Source: Candidatus Fluviicola riflensis (lineage in GTDB: Bacteria > Bacteroidota > Bacteroidia > Flavobacteriales_D > Crocinitomicaceae). Taken from it: a stretch of DNA of 64,000 nucleotides. The stretch covers positions 3,584,641 through 3,648,640 of the forward strand of contig CP022585.1 of the NCBI GenBank assembly GCA_002243285.1. Direction: 5' to 3'. Within the stretch, counting starts at the first letter, position 1. Every line of letters starts with the position of its first letter. Under the pieces are notes generated by a model. It was not told where the DNA came from. It searched no databases and worked only from the letters and a program-made list of their open reading frames with translations. Made by a program: the position numbers and the translations under genes. Positions 25,531 through 33,307 of the stretch are shown here, in pieces.

Positions 25531-26847
25531 ATGTACAAAATGCGTTGCCAACTAATCATCTTATTTGTTTCCCTCTTTTTCAACCATACCCAACTATTTG
25601 CTCAATGCGCATCGGCTCCTACAGCTCAGACTTGCACAATTGGATGTACGACTCTCACGAATAATGCCAATGTCAATTCCGGAGAAACGTATTGCTACAC
25701 GGGGACCGGCTCTTTATCGGGAATCAACATGAGCGGCGGAACGATTATCGTTTGCGGAAACCTGACTATCACAAGCATGAATTTTAATGCCGGAACTTTT
25801 TACATCAACTCCGGATTTTCCTTGAATTTCCACACCGGAGGTGTCAACATGGGAAATGCAACCATTGTCAATTATGGAACGGTAACCGCTACCGGAAATA
25901 TAACCATGCAACCGGTAACATTTTACAATGCAATAGCAACGTCAACCTTTACAGTTTCGGGACAACTGACCTTGAACAATTCCAGTTTATTGGTGAATAA
26001 CGGATCATTTTCTGCAGGCACATTATTGATTCAGACTTCTTCCGTACCGGCTTTGTGCTTAGGTACTAATTCTCAAAATAGTCTTGGATCGCTGTTCAAT
26101 AACTCCGACAACTCAATCAGTGCACCTTCAGGAAACGCTTGTATTTATGTCTCTACACAAACGTACCTCAACCCAGCTTCACTTTCCACAAGCGCCACAT
26201 TACAGCTCTGCCAAGCGCCAACATCTACAATCGGTGGTCCCGGAGGAGTAGGAGCTGCAACGGTTTACACCAATTGCATTGCTTGTTCGGCAAGCCTTCC
26301 GGTTGAACTATTAAACTTTGACGCACAGCTGATCAACCGCAAAGCCGAACTGACATGGGAGACAGAAACCGAAATCAATTCTGCTTACTTTTCGGTTCAA
26401 CGAAGTCAGAACGGACAGGACTTTACAGAAATCGGACAGCGAGTGGCTGCAGGAAACAGTTCTACCCTACTTAACTACCAATTTACAGACAAAGATCCTT
26501 ATTACGGAGTTTCTTATTACCGTTTGAAACAAGTAGATATAGACGGTTCTTACGTGCTGAGTTCTATTCGCACAGTGTACAATGCCCCGTTGGAATTGAT
26601 CAGTGTTTTTCCAAATCCGGCAGAAGATAATTTGAATCTGATCATGGATTCACCTCGAAATATGGATATACAATTGGCATTGTATGACAATCTGGGACGA
26701 CTAATAAAATCGGAGAAAATACCAGTGAAAACCGGATTTTATTCTGTTTCTATGGATATATCCACGCTGGCTCAAGCTATATACCGATTAAAAATAACAA
26801 CTGAAGTTACCGACGAACAATTAGAGTATATCTTTATCAAAAAATAG
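25531..26847 (+). CDS. Secreted repeat protein with T9SS type A sorting domain
   Basis: The ATG at 25531 (or 25540) is preferred over the upstream GTG, because the latter overlaps the promoter. A signal peptide ends at LFAQ. The N-terminal region (to about residue 240) is rich in Gly/Thr/Asn strands (GINMSGGTIIVCGNLTI, GGVNMGNATIVNYGTV) and suggests a parallel beta-helix. Residues ~255-345 look like a fibronectin/discoidin-like linker starting LPVELLNFDAQ, common before T9SS tails. The last 80 residues are a type A sorting domain (VFPNPAEDNLNL, then IYRLKITT and the terminal Lys pair). I infer surface location. The function is unknown. Confidence 0.82.
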   Translation: MYKMRCQLIILFVSLFFNHTQLFAQCASAPTAQTCTIGCTTLTNNANVNSGETYCYTGTGSLSGINMSGGTIIVCGNLTITSMNFNAGTFYINSGFSLNFHTGGVNMGNATIVNYGTVTATGNITMQPVTFYNAIATSTFTVSGQLTLNNSSLLVNNGSFSAGTLLIQTSSVPALCLGTNSQNSLGSLFNNSDNSISAPSGNACIYVSTQTYLNPASLSTSATLQLCQAPTSTIGGPGGVGAATVYTNCIACSASLPVELLNFDAQLINRKAELTWETETEINSAYFSVQRSQNGQDFTEIGQRVAAGNSSTLLNYQFTDKDPYYGVSYYRLKQVDIDGSYVLSSIRTVYNAPLELISVFPNPAEDNLNLIMDSPRNMDIQLALYDNLGRLIKSEKIPVKTGFYSVSMDISTLAQAIYRLKITTEVTDEQLEYIFIKK

Positions 26848-26854
26848 CCGATTG

Positions 26855-27307
26855 TTATTTATTGAATAAAGATTCTACTTTCTTAAAGCGATATTCAAAA
26901 ACCGTTTCCAGTTGTTTACGCACAAACAACCAATGCGCGAATTTTCCCAGGAAACCAAGCGGTAACTTGTAGCTCACAATATCCGTCACAAGTACACCGC
27001 CTTCAACTGCTTTAAAATGATGTTCGTGGCGCCAGATTTTGTAGGGACCATTTAGTTGTTCGTCCACAAAAAGCACATTGACTTTTACTGTTTTTATTTC
27101 GGTGGTCCAGTTCAATGGAATTCCTAAAACGGGAGAAATTTTGTAGGAAATCGTCAACCCTTCGTAAATGGTATCCGGTTGTTCGGTCAACACCCTGATT
27201 TTCATGTTTTCCGGTGTAATTAGTTTAAGACTTTTTGGTGATGCGAAAAAATTCCAGCAGGTTTGAAGGTCTGTCTTTACTAATTGTTCACGTTTTAACT
27301 GGTGCAT
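26855..27307 (-). CDS. SRPBCC-family (START-like) protein
   Basis: The 150-residue cytoplasmic protein has a helix-grip fold: N-terminal strand KREQLVKTDLQTCWNFFASP, a middle WTTEIKTV strand, KIWRHEHHFKAVEGGVLVTD and the long C-terminal helix LFVRKQLETVFEYRFKKVES. This matches the SRPBCC superfamily, which binds hydrophobic ligands. No specific substrate is implied. The gene converges with the T9SS gene (8-bp gap) and is divergent from the toxin-antitoxin-like pair. Confidence 0.8.
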   Translation of the reverse strand: MHQLKREQLVKTDLQTCWNFFASPKSLKLITPENMKIRVLTEQPDTIYEGLTISYKISPVLGIPLNWTTEIKTVKVNVLFVDEQLNGPYKIWRHEHHFKAVEGGVLVTDIVSYKLPLGFLGKFAHWLFVRKQLETVFEYRFKKVESLFNK

Positions 27308-27403
27308 GATGCGTTGTTTTTAATCTAACAAACTTCATCAACCGTTTGTTGTATTCAAAAATAAACAATATCTTTTACACAACAGAGTTTAGATTTACTG
27401 CTT

Positions 27404-27865
27404 ATGTTCCACGCTATTACTGCCGTAAAGGGCATTCATCCAGGCGTTTATCTCGAACGCGAATTAAAGAAACGCAACATCAGTAAGGGGCGGTTTTCAT
27501 TATCTATTCAGGAATATCCACAAACCTTCGTTGCCGTTACAAAAGGAAAACGACGCATGAATCCTTCACTTGCTTTGCGCATCGAACGCGAACTAAAACT
27601 CGAAGAAGGATTCCTAATGACCATGCAGGGTTTTTACGATATGGAATTAGAGAAACGCAAACATTCTTCTGCTGTAAAACCTAACCTGCAACGATTCAGG
27701 CCGGCGCTGTTTTGGGAAACCGATCTTTCCAAACTCAACTGGGAATTGCAGCAGGCTTATATCATTCGCCGGGTAATGGAACGCGGCACCAAACAGGAAC
27801 AACAGGAGCTGGCTACATTATACGAAGCATCTGTAATCAAACGCTTTAGCCCCGGAAACGTATGA
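27404..27865 (+). CDS. HigA-like HTH fused to DUF6922-type domain; putative antitoxin
   Basis: Residues ~8-85 match HigA-type addiction-module antidotes: GIHPGVYLERELKKRNISKG, a helix-turn-helix over VTKGKRRMNPSLALRIER, and the MQGFYDMELEKRK end. Residues ~100-140 (RPALFWETDLSKLNWELQQ, then IIRRVMERGTKQEQQELATLY) resemble the small DUF6922 domain seen upstream of AbiEii-type nucleotidyltransferases in Bacteroidota. The two parts appear fused in one 153-residue protein. The stop overlaps the next ATG by 4 bp. I infer a DNA-binding antitoxin that may autoregulate the pair. The family calls are from pattern recognition only. Confidence 0.7.
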   Translation: MFHAITAVKGIHPGVYLERELKKRNISKGRFSLSIQEYPQTFVAVTKGKRRMNPSLALRIERELKLEEGFLMTMQGFYDMELEKRKHSSAVKPNLQRFRPALFWETDLSKLNWELQQAYIIRRVMERGTKQEQQELATLYEASVIKRFSPGNV

Positions 27866-28506
27866 GTTTACAAACTTCAACAATCAGCAGGTTTTTGCAG
27901 CAAACACTAATGGAATTGATGCGTGCGCCGCAACTGCAAACATTCTACCTGGCAGATGCTTCGGCACTGAGTCTGCAATACGGGCATCGTTATTCCAATG
28001 AAATTGATCTGTATACAGCGCAAACTTTCCAGGAAACGGATTTACAGCGCATCAAACAATACATTCACAATACGTTCGGGAACGGAGAGCAGCACACGTT
28101 TGAGCCAAAAGGCAATGGCGTTTCGTTTTTTCTCTACAACCTGAACAAAGACGCGATTAAGGTCGATCTGTATTATTCCACTGAACAGATTTCGACCATA
28201 ATCACTACTGAAAACGTGCGTTTTGCAGGAAAAGAAGACCTGTTAGCGCTAACGTTGGAACGCATTCGTTTGGGAGGCAATAAAGCTAATTTTTGGGATT
28301 TGCACTATTTACTAGCGCATCATACACCCGACGAAATCTTTGCAGCGCACAAACAACGCTTTCCGGATAAGCATCAAAAAGCGGAAATCAAACGCAAACT
28401 GGTCGACTTTTCAGCCATAGAAGATGACCCCGATCCGCGATGTTTGCTCAAGAAAAACTGGAACCTGATTAAACTCGATTTAATCGATATGGTGGCGAAC
28501 TACTAA
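27862..28506 (+). CDS. AbiEii-like nucleotidyltransferase, putative toxin
   Basis: The 214-residue protein resembles AbiEii/AbiGii (MenT-type) nucleotidyltransferases. FYLADASALSLQYGHRYS aligns with the usual LxGGTALxLQxGHRxS block, EIDLYT with DIDLF, IKVDLYY with the third carboxylate strand and EDLLALTLERIRLGGNKAN-FWDL with the C-terminal KxxDFxDL segment. The usual Gly-Gly-Thr is replaced by Asp-Ala-Ser and the first Asp of DxD by Glu, so activity may be altered. It is translationally coupled to the HTH-DUF6922 gene, as in AbiE-type type IV systems. The 3' end overlaps a convergent gene by 4 bp. Confidence 0.72.
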   Translation: MSLQTSTISRFLQQTLMELMRAPQLQTFYLADASALSLQYGHRYSNEIDLYTAQTFQETDLQRIKQYIHNTFGNGEQHTFEPKGNGVSFFLYNLNKDAIKVDLYYSTEQISTIITTENVRFAGKEDLLALTLERIRLGGNKANFWDLHYLLAHHTPDEIFAAHKQRFPDKHQKAEIKRKLVDFSAIEDDPDPRCLLKKNWNLIKLDLIDMVANY

Positions 28507-29468
28507 AAGTACTTGTGCTCTAACAGGTAGTTTTTCACATAATCCGTTACACCTTCTTCCAGCGAATGAAACGGTTTGTCATAACCTTGAGAAATGAGTT
28601 TTGCCATATTCGCTTCGGTGAAATACTGGTATTTATCCCGAATATCTTCCGGTGTATCGATGAACGAAATATTCGGCTCTTTGCCAAGTGCTTTGAATGT
28701 ATTTACTGCTAAATCAAGAAACGGCCGTGCAACTCCCGAACCAAGGTTGTAAATGCCCGATTTTGCCTTTCCTTCGCGTAGGAACTGGCACACCGAAACC
28801 ACGTCTTTTACATACACGAAATCGCGCATTTGTCCACCATCGTCGTAATTGGGATTGTGAGAACGGAACAATTTCATACCGCCCGTCGCCTGAATTTGAT
28901 TGAACGCATGAAAGATCACCGACGCCATTCGTCCTTTGTGATATTCATTTGGGCCATAAACATTGAAGAACTTCAAACCAGCCCAAAAAGGCGGTGTCGC
29001 CGTTTGTTCCAATGCCCAGATATCAAACCATTGTTTCGACCAGCCGTAAGGATTGAGCGGTTGCAATTGTGGAATAGTTGCCTCGTTATCGTCGTAACCG
29101 ATTTCGCCCAAACCATATGTAGCGCCTGAACTTGCATACACCAGTGGAATATTGAATGCCACGCAGTGTTTCCAGATCATTTTGGAATAATCAACGTTCA
29201 GTTCATCAAAAATGGCTTTGTCGAATTCGGTGGTATCGGTGCGTGCGCCAATGTGGTAAACAAACGAGACTTTTTCTCCATTGGACTGAAACCATTGATC
29301 GAAAACGGAACGTTCAACAAGCTCAGTATAGTATTTTCCTTTAAGATTATCAGACTTTTCAGATTTGGTAAAATCATCCACCAATACCAAATCCGTGATT
29401 CCGTTGTTGTTGAGTTCACTCACCAAACAACTCCCGATAAAACCTGCTGCTCCTGTAATTACAATCAT
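28503..29468 (-). CDS. hldD: ADP-glyceromanno-heptose 6-epimerase-like SDR protein
   Basis: The ATG at 29468 is chosen because it puts the Rossmann motif GAAGFIG at residues 6-12; the frame 7 codons longer would overlap the promoter. The 321-residue extended SDR shows S113/S114 in YASSGATYG, Y141 and K145 of YGWSK, and substrate-domain motifs KFFNVYGPNEYHKGRMASV and GQMRDFVYVKDVV. These match the HldD/RfaD family, which makes ADP-L-glycero-D-manno-heptose for LPS core. I cannot exclude another sugar-nucleotide epimerase. TATTTTTG 19 bp upstream is its -7 element. Confidence 0.87.
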   Translation of the reverse strand: MIVITGAAGFIGSCLVSELNNNGITDLVLVDDFTKSEKSDNLKGKYYTELVERSVFDQWFQSNGEKVSFVYHIGARTDTTEFDKAIFDELNVDYSKMIWKHCVAFNIPLVYASSGATYGLGEIGYDDNEATIPQLQPLNPYGWSKQWFDIWALEQTATPPFWAGLKFFNVYGPNEYHKGRMASVIFHAFNQIQATGGMKLFRSHNPNYDDGGQMRDFVYVKDVVSVCQFLREGKAKSGIYNLGSGVARPFLDLAVNTFKALGKEPNISFIDTPEDIRDKYQYFTEANMAKLISQGYDKPFHSLEEGVTDYVKNYLLEHKYF

Positions 29469-29486
29469 TGTTGCACAATTTTGATG

Positions 29487-29494
29487 CAAAAATA
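29487..29494 (-). promoter_or_regulatory. TATTTTTG -7 element of the epimerase gene
   Basis: This matches TAnnTTTG on the minus strand, 18 bp before the ATG at 29468. Confidence 0.65.
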
Positions 29495-29578
29495 GGAACT
29501 ATCTTTCGTCTGAACGGATTTCGGGGCTTTTATTCGATCATAAGTTAGTATCTGCCTGCAACAGATATATTATTTTCC

Positions 29579-29702
29579 ACCACGAATACACGAATTTTTG
29601 CGTGCCTAACGGACGCGCCAACAATTATAACAGACATTATGTATGAAGTTGTTAAATACAACGCGAGTCCGTTAGGCGAGCCGAATTCGTGCATTCGTGG
29701 GA
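29579..29702. repeat. Palindromic intergenic element, family P, copy 1
   Basis: Outer inverted repeat CACGAATACACGAATT (29581-29596) with AATTCGTGCATTCGTG (29684-29699), one mismatch. Inner inverted repeat GCCTAACGGAC-GCG (29604-29617) with CGCGAGTCCGTTAGGC (29662-29677). The core GGACGCGCCAACAATTATAA is shared exactly with the copy at 35701-35816. Confidence 0.88.
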
Positions 29703-29713
29703 ATTCATTTACA

Positions 29714-30871
29714 TTACTCCGCAAATTGCTTTTTGGCAGCAACCAATGCTTCAACTAGTAATTGTCCCTGGAATTGATAACCTTTCGGTGTAAAGTGCAT
29801 CAAATCAGCGCTTGCCAATCCGTCCATGTACCAGTCAAGAATGGAATCGTTTCCACCCATTACATCCGATAAACTCCAGAGCGCGCAATCATATTCCTGT
29901 GCTACGCGTTCCAAAACATTCTTCACCACTTCTTCCGAAATGGGTTTCAGGTTTTTGAAAAACGTATCGGGTTTGGTAGTCAGCAGAATAGATGTTTTGG
30001 GAGAAACTTCCCTAATTCCGGTAACCATTGCTTTCGCATAATTGTAAAATTCCGTTTCCGTATAAGGCTTGTGCGCATCGTTTGTTCCGAGTGACAGAAT
30101 AATGAGATCCGGTTTTTCGACTTGCAGCTGATCCAAACAATAATCACATTTATCAGCATAATCAGCATATTTCCCACCGGAAGAACCATATGATTGAAAT
30201 TGAAGACCACCTGATTTCGGCATTAATCTAAAACCAAAAACCCGTAGCGTATCCGGTTGTTCAACATTCGGAAAGGCAAAGATTTCAAAACGTTTTTTGG
30301 GTTTTGGAAAATGGATCGTGACAATTGACAAATGCTCCGAATATGGCTTTCGTTCCACGGTAGCTTCCGCACACGAAAAATTCCACTTTTTGGTCGTTTC
30401 AATCAGGAATTGAAAATCAATAGTCGACTGATCAAGCTTAAACTCCAGATGCGGTGTTTCGTCACCAGTTTCGGCGAGCGTGAGCGAATGTCCGGTAAGT
30501 GCAAAATGGTTATCAGACACGGATTCCACCATTTTTGTGCTTTTCCAGGCACCAACTGTGTCTACGAGAATTCCTTCTGCGTTAAATCCGCCGGCAAGCG
30601 CATATGGAAACCAAAAAGACGAAGCTTCCACGGAATCGCCCAATGATTGAAATGCTGCCTGAACTCCCCGCGGAAAATGCCCCATCTGCACATGAGAATC
30701 TCCCAAAAGAATAACCTTTACACCGCTTCCTTTCTCCCATTTATTCAAAAACGGCTGCAACTTTTCGACGTATCGGATCGTATCACGGCTGCGGCAGCAA
30801 GTAATCATCGTATCCGACTGTCCGAAAACCGAAAACGACATAATCACCCACAGAATAGAGAAGTACTTCAT
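29714..30871 (-). CDS. Secreted SGNH/GDSL hydrolase
   Basis: A signal peptide (residues 1-18, ending VFGQ) precedes a 385-residue protein with the SGNH triad blocks. Block I is VILLGDSHVQMGHFP (catalytic S59 in GDSH), block III is LSLGTNDAH and block V is DLMHFTPKGY (D356, H359). A beta-sandwich insertion (about residues 120-230) lies between blocks I and III, as in some peptidoglycan O-acetyl esterases. I infer periplasmic esterase or O-acyl-transfer activity on a polysaccharide. Substrate unknown. Confidence 0.85.
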   Translation of the reverse strand: MKYFSILWVIMSFSVFGQSDTMITCCRSRDTIRYVEKLQPFLNKWEKGSGVKVILLGDSHVQMGHFPRGVQAAFQSLGDSVEASSFWFPYALAGGFNAEGILVDTVGAWKSTKMVESVSDNHFALTGHSLTLAETGDETPHLEFKLDQSTIDFQFLIETTKKWNFSCAEATVERKPYSEHLSIVTIHFPKPKKRFEIFAFPNVEQPDTLRVFGFRLMPKSGGLQFQSYGSSGGKYADYADKCDYCLDQLQVEKPDLIILSLGTNDAHKPYTETEFYNYAKAMVTGIREVSPKTSILLTTKPDTFFKNLKPISEEVVKNVLERVAQEYDCALWSLSDVMGGNDSILDWYMDGLASADLMHFTPKGYQFQGQLLVEALVAAKKQFAE

Positions 30872-30876
30872 TCATT

Positions 30877-31085
30877 AATGTTTGATGCTTGATTTTTGAT
30901 GTTGGATTAGGTCTTGTCAAAAATCAAACCTCGGAATAATACGTTGAAATGTAGTAATTATTGCCTCACTTCGTGAATGTTAAATGCTGAATTTTTAATG
31001 TTTAATTGAGCTGAGGTAAAGATGATCGATGCTTTAATCACCAAAGCCCAATTAAACATTCAGCATTAAAATTTCAACATTAAAT
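30877..31085. repeat. Imperfect AT-rich palindromic intergenic element
   Basis: Inverted repeats AATGTTTAATTG (30997-31008) and CAATTAAACATT (31049-31060) form a core. Flanking arms around 30975-30996 and 31061-31082 continue the match with mismatches. A further related arm (AATGTTTGATGCTTGATTTTT) lies near 30878. The vocabulary resembles the element at 13707-13873. Confidence 0.65.
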
Positions 31086-31089
31086 TCGC

Positions 31090-31097
31090 TATCTTTG
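31090..31097 (+). promoter_or_regulatory. TATCTTTG -7 element of queD-folE
   Basis: A consensus -7 element, 18 bp before the TTG start of queD. Confidence 0.72.
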
Positions 31098-31115
31098 CAT
31101 CCTTAATTCAGTGCT

Positions 31116-31547
31116 TTGAAAACAGTATACATCACGCGACGCGAACACTTTAATGCAGCCCACAAATTGTGGCGTGAGGATTGGTCGGAAGAAAAAAACT
31201 ACGACGTCTTCGGCAAGTGCAGCAACAAAAACTGGCACGGTCACAACTACACTATTTTTGTAACAGTTAAAGGCTTTCCGAGTGTAGAAACCGGTTTTGT
31301 TATCGACCTAAAAGATTTGAGCACGATCATCAAGGAACGGGTTATTGAACCATTGGATCATAAAAATCTGAACCTGGATGTCCCGTTTTTGAGCGGCTTA
31401 CTTGCTTCAACGGAAAACATTGTGATTAAGATCTGGGAAGAAATTGAAGGGCCAATTCAGGAGGCGGGCGGCAAATTGTGTCATATCCGCCTGGAAGAAA
31501 CCGAAAATAATTACGTGGATTACTACGGCGGCAACGAACCGTTCTGA
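31116..31547 (+). CDS. queD: 6-carboxytetrahydropterin synthase (QueD/PTPS family), TTG start
   Basis: The 143-residue enzyme has the QueD fold with the zinc ligands H16, H41 and H43 (HFNAAHKL and the HGHNY motif) and the catalytic Cys C35 in [15 protein letters not shown]. The C-terminal Glu of the family appears in the [15 protein letters not shown] region. The role is synthesis of 6-carboxytetrahydropterin (queuosine path) or a related tetrahydropterin. The start is a TTG codon: an in-frame stop (TAA at 31104) and the lack of any ATG leave it as the only option that retains HFNAAH. folE follows 19 bp later, supplying the substrate. Confidence 0.92.
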   Translation: MKTVYITRREHFNAAHKLWREDWSEEKNYDVFGKCSNKNWHGHNYTIFVTVKGFPSVETGFVIDLKDLSTIIKERVIEPLDHKNLNLDVPFLSGLLASTENIVIKIWEEIEGPIQEAGGKLCHIRLEETENNYVDYYGGNEPF

Positions 31548-31566
31548 TCCTTTAGAAAACACGAAC

Positions 31567-32163
31567 ATGTCTCATTCCCACGATATTTACAACGACGAAA
31601 TCACCGAGCGATTGGCTGGTGTTTACAAAACAGTACTTTCTGATATCGGTGAAGATCCCGAACGCGAAGGTTTACTCAAAACGCCCGAACGCGTTGCAAA
31701 AGCCTTGCAGTTTTTGACGCACGGTTATGACATTTTCCCGGAAGATATTTTGAAATCGGCACTTTTTCATGAGGAATACTCTGAAATGGTGATTGTGAAA
31801 GACATTGAAGTCTATTCGATGTGTGAACACCACATGTTACCGTTTTTTGGAAAAGCACATGTAGCTTACATTCCCAATGGTACCATCGTTGGATTGAGCA
31901 AAATTCCACGTGTAGTAGACGCTTATTCACGTCGCTTGCAGGTACAGGAGCGTTTGACGATCGAAATCCGCGATTGCATTCAAAAAACCCTGAATCCGAA
32001 AGGAGTAGCCGTTGTGTTGGAATGCGCTCACATGTGCATGCAAATGCGCGGTGTACAAAAACAAAACGCTTATACTACTTCGAGTGCGTTTACCGGATTG
32101 TTCCTGAGCAACGACTCAACGCGTAAGGAATTCATTAATCTCGTTCAAGCGAAATTGCACTAG
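31567..32163 (+). CDS. folE: GTP cyclohydrolase I
   Basis: This enzyme converts GTP to 7,8-dihydroneopterin triphosphate, the first step of folate and pterin/queuosine synthesis. The ATG at 31567 is right; a longer frame reads into queD in another phase. The 198-residue length is typical. Zinc ligands C86, H89 and C157 are visible in [16 protein letters not shown] and [13 protein letters not shown], and the [19 protein letters not shown] block is diagnostic. It is co-transcribed with queD, which uses its product. Confidence 0.96.
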   Translation: MSHSHDIYNDEITERLAGVYKTVLSDIGEDPEREGLLKTPERVAKALQFLTHGYDIFPEDILKSALFHEEYSEMVIVKDIEVYSMCEHHMLPFFGKAHVAYIPNGTIVGLSKIPRVVDAYSRRLQVQERLTIEIRDCIQKTLNPKGVAVVLECAHMCMQMRGVQKQNAYTTSSAFTGLFLSNDSTRKEFINLVQAKLH

Positions 32164-32194
32164 AATTCTCTTCTTTTTACGGATTTCCAAAAAT

Positions 32195-32222
32195 GTTGGG
32201 GCAGGTCACGACCTTCCCCAAC
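32195..32222 (+). terminator. Long hairpin downstream of folE
   Basis: The stem GTTGGGG/CCCCAAC is extended by AGGTC/GACCT around a 2-nt loop. No T-tract follows, so it may protect the 3' end of the mRNA or be a weak terminator. Confidence 0.5.
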
Positions 32223-32343
32223 AACACTTAATTATTACCGAAATCCCCTAACAATTTTTAACAGCAAACTTCCCTGAAAGCGCGATTGAATCTGCTTCTT
32301 TTCAGTTAACTTTATTCTAGAAATTTTAAAAACACACAAACAC

Positions 32344-33054
32344 ATGTTCAGTTTTGGACCAGCCATGATTATCGGGCTCATTTTTATGGGAATCGGCCTT
32401 TTGGTAAGCTGGCGATTACGCAATCGTTTTAATGCGTATAGTAAAATTCCATCCATTAGCGGACTCTCGGGCCGTGACATTGCAGAGCGCATGCTTCGCG
32501 ACCACAATATCTATGATGTACAGGTCATGAGCGTTGAAGGGCAGCTCACCGATCATTACAATCCGATGAATAAAACCGTGAATTTATCTGAAGGGGTTTA
32601 CAATGGCAGAAATGCTGCCGCTGCTGCTGTTGCAGCCCACGAATGCGGTCACGCGGTGCAGCATGCAACAGCTTATGCTCCGCTGAAATTACGTTCTGCC
32701 CTGGTTCCGCTGCAAAACGCATCCGGTATGATCATCAACGCGATTATGATGCTGACCATTTTCGGAGGTGCGTTTTTGTACGATGCGTTTCCAATCAAAC
32801 TCGTGTTATGGATTATCGTAGCCGCTTACGGTTCCATTGCACTTTTCAGTTTCATTACACTTCCGGTAGAATTTGACGCTTCGAAACGGGCAATTGTCTG
32901 GATAGAACGTTCCGGAATTTCCTATGGCGAAGAGTTGAGTCGCTCGAAAAAAGCCCTCAATCTGGCCGCAACAACTTATGTAATAGCCGCTTTGGGAGCC
33001 TTGGTAACACTGTTGTATTACCTGTTTGCATTGCTGGGTGGAAGCGATGAATAA
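32344..33054 (+). CDS. YugP-type membrane zinc metallopeptidase
   Basis: The 236-residue integral membrane protein has a membrane helix near residues 6-22, the zinc motif HECGH (H99, E100, H103) flanked by AAVAA, and two to three more hydrophobic helices (about residues 125-145, 150-170, 205-232). This is the Zn_peptidase_2/YugP family. The third zinc ligand, Glu or Asp, may be in LPVEFDASKRA near residue 180. Substrate unknown. A single-helix mini-protein gene lies next downstream. Confidence 0.88.
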   Translation: MFSFGPAMIIGLIFMGIGLLVSWRLRNRFNAYSKIPSISGLSGRDIAERMLRDHNIYDVQVMSVEGQLTDHYNPMNKTVNLSEGVYNGRNAAAAAVAAHECGHAVQHATAYAPLKLRSALVPLQNASGMIINAIMMLTIFGGAFLYDAFPIKLVLWIIVAAYGSIALFSFITLPVEFDASKRAIVWIERSGISYGEELSRSKKALNLAATTYVIAALGALVTLLYYLFALLGGSDE

Positions 33055-33081
33055 TTCCGCGCGGGTATTCCGAAAAAATAG

Positions 33082-33089
33082 TACATTTG
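33082..33089 (+). promoter_or_regulatory. TACATTTG -7 element of the 45-residue gene
   Basis: This matches TAnnTTTG, 17 bp before the ATG at 33106. Confidence 0.6.
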
Positions 33090-33105
33090 AAAAAAATTAA
33101 CGATT

Positions 33106-33243
33106 ATGTCAAGCGAACACAATCATCACGACGAACACAAAAACAACACCGATACTTTTTTTGAAGAATCGACGATTGCAATTGGTTTTGTCTACACCAT
33201 TGTTGCGTTGGCGATCATCATATCGATCTTCGCATTCGGTTAA
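33106..33243 (+). CDS. 45-residue His-rich single-pass membrane protein
   Basis: An ATG at 33106 opens 45 codons ending in TAA at 33243. The translation has a hydrophilic N-terminal part rich in His, Asp, Glu and Asn (five His within the first 11 residues), then one membrane helix (about residues 24-44: IAIGFVYTIVALAIIISIFA). It has a consensus -7 element upstream and a terminator directly downstream, so it is probably its own transcription unit. I recognise no family. It could be a small respiratory or protease-linked subunit, but this is not shown. Confidence 0.72.
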   Translation: MSSEHNHHDEHKNNTDTFFEESTIAIGFVYTIVALAIIISIFAFG

Positions 33244-33245
33244 CT

Positions 33246-33273
33246 AAAGGAGGACACTGTTTCCTCCTTTTTT
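33246..33273 (+). terminator. Terminator of the 45-residue gene
   Basis: A 9-bp stem (AAAGGAGGA / TCCTCCTTT, loop 7 nt) with a six-T run starts 3 bp after the stop codon. Confidence 0.88.
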
Positions 33274-33307
33274 AATAACCGCATTCCCTCATTCTTTTTG
33301 CTGCATT

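Noticed and set aside
32235..32507. Minus-strand 90-codon frame around the start of the YugP-type gene
   Set aside because: Overlaps the protease N-terminus and its upstream gap, has no promoter or recognisable sequence; a shadow.
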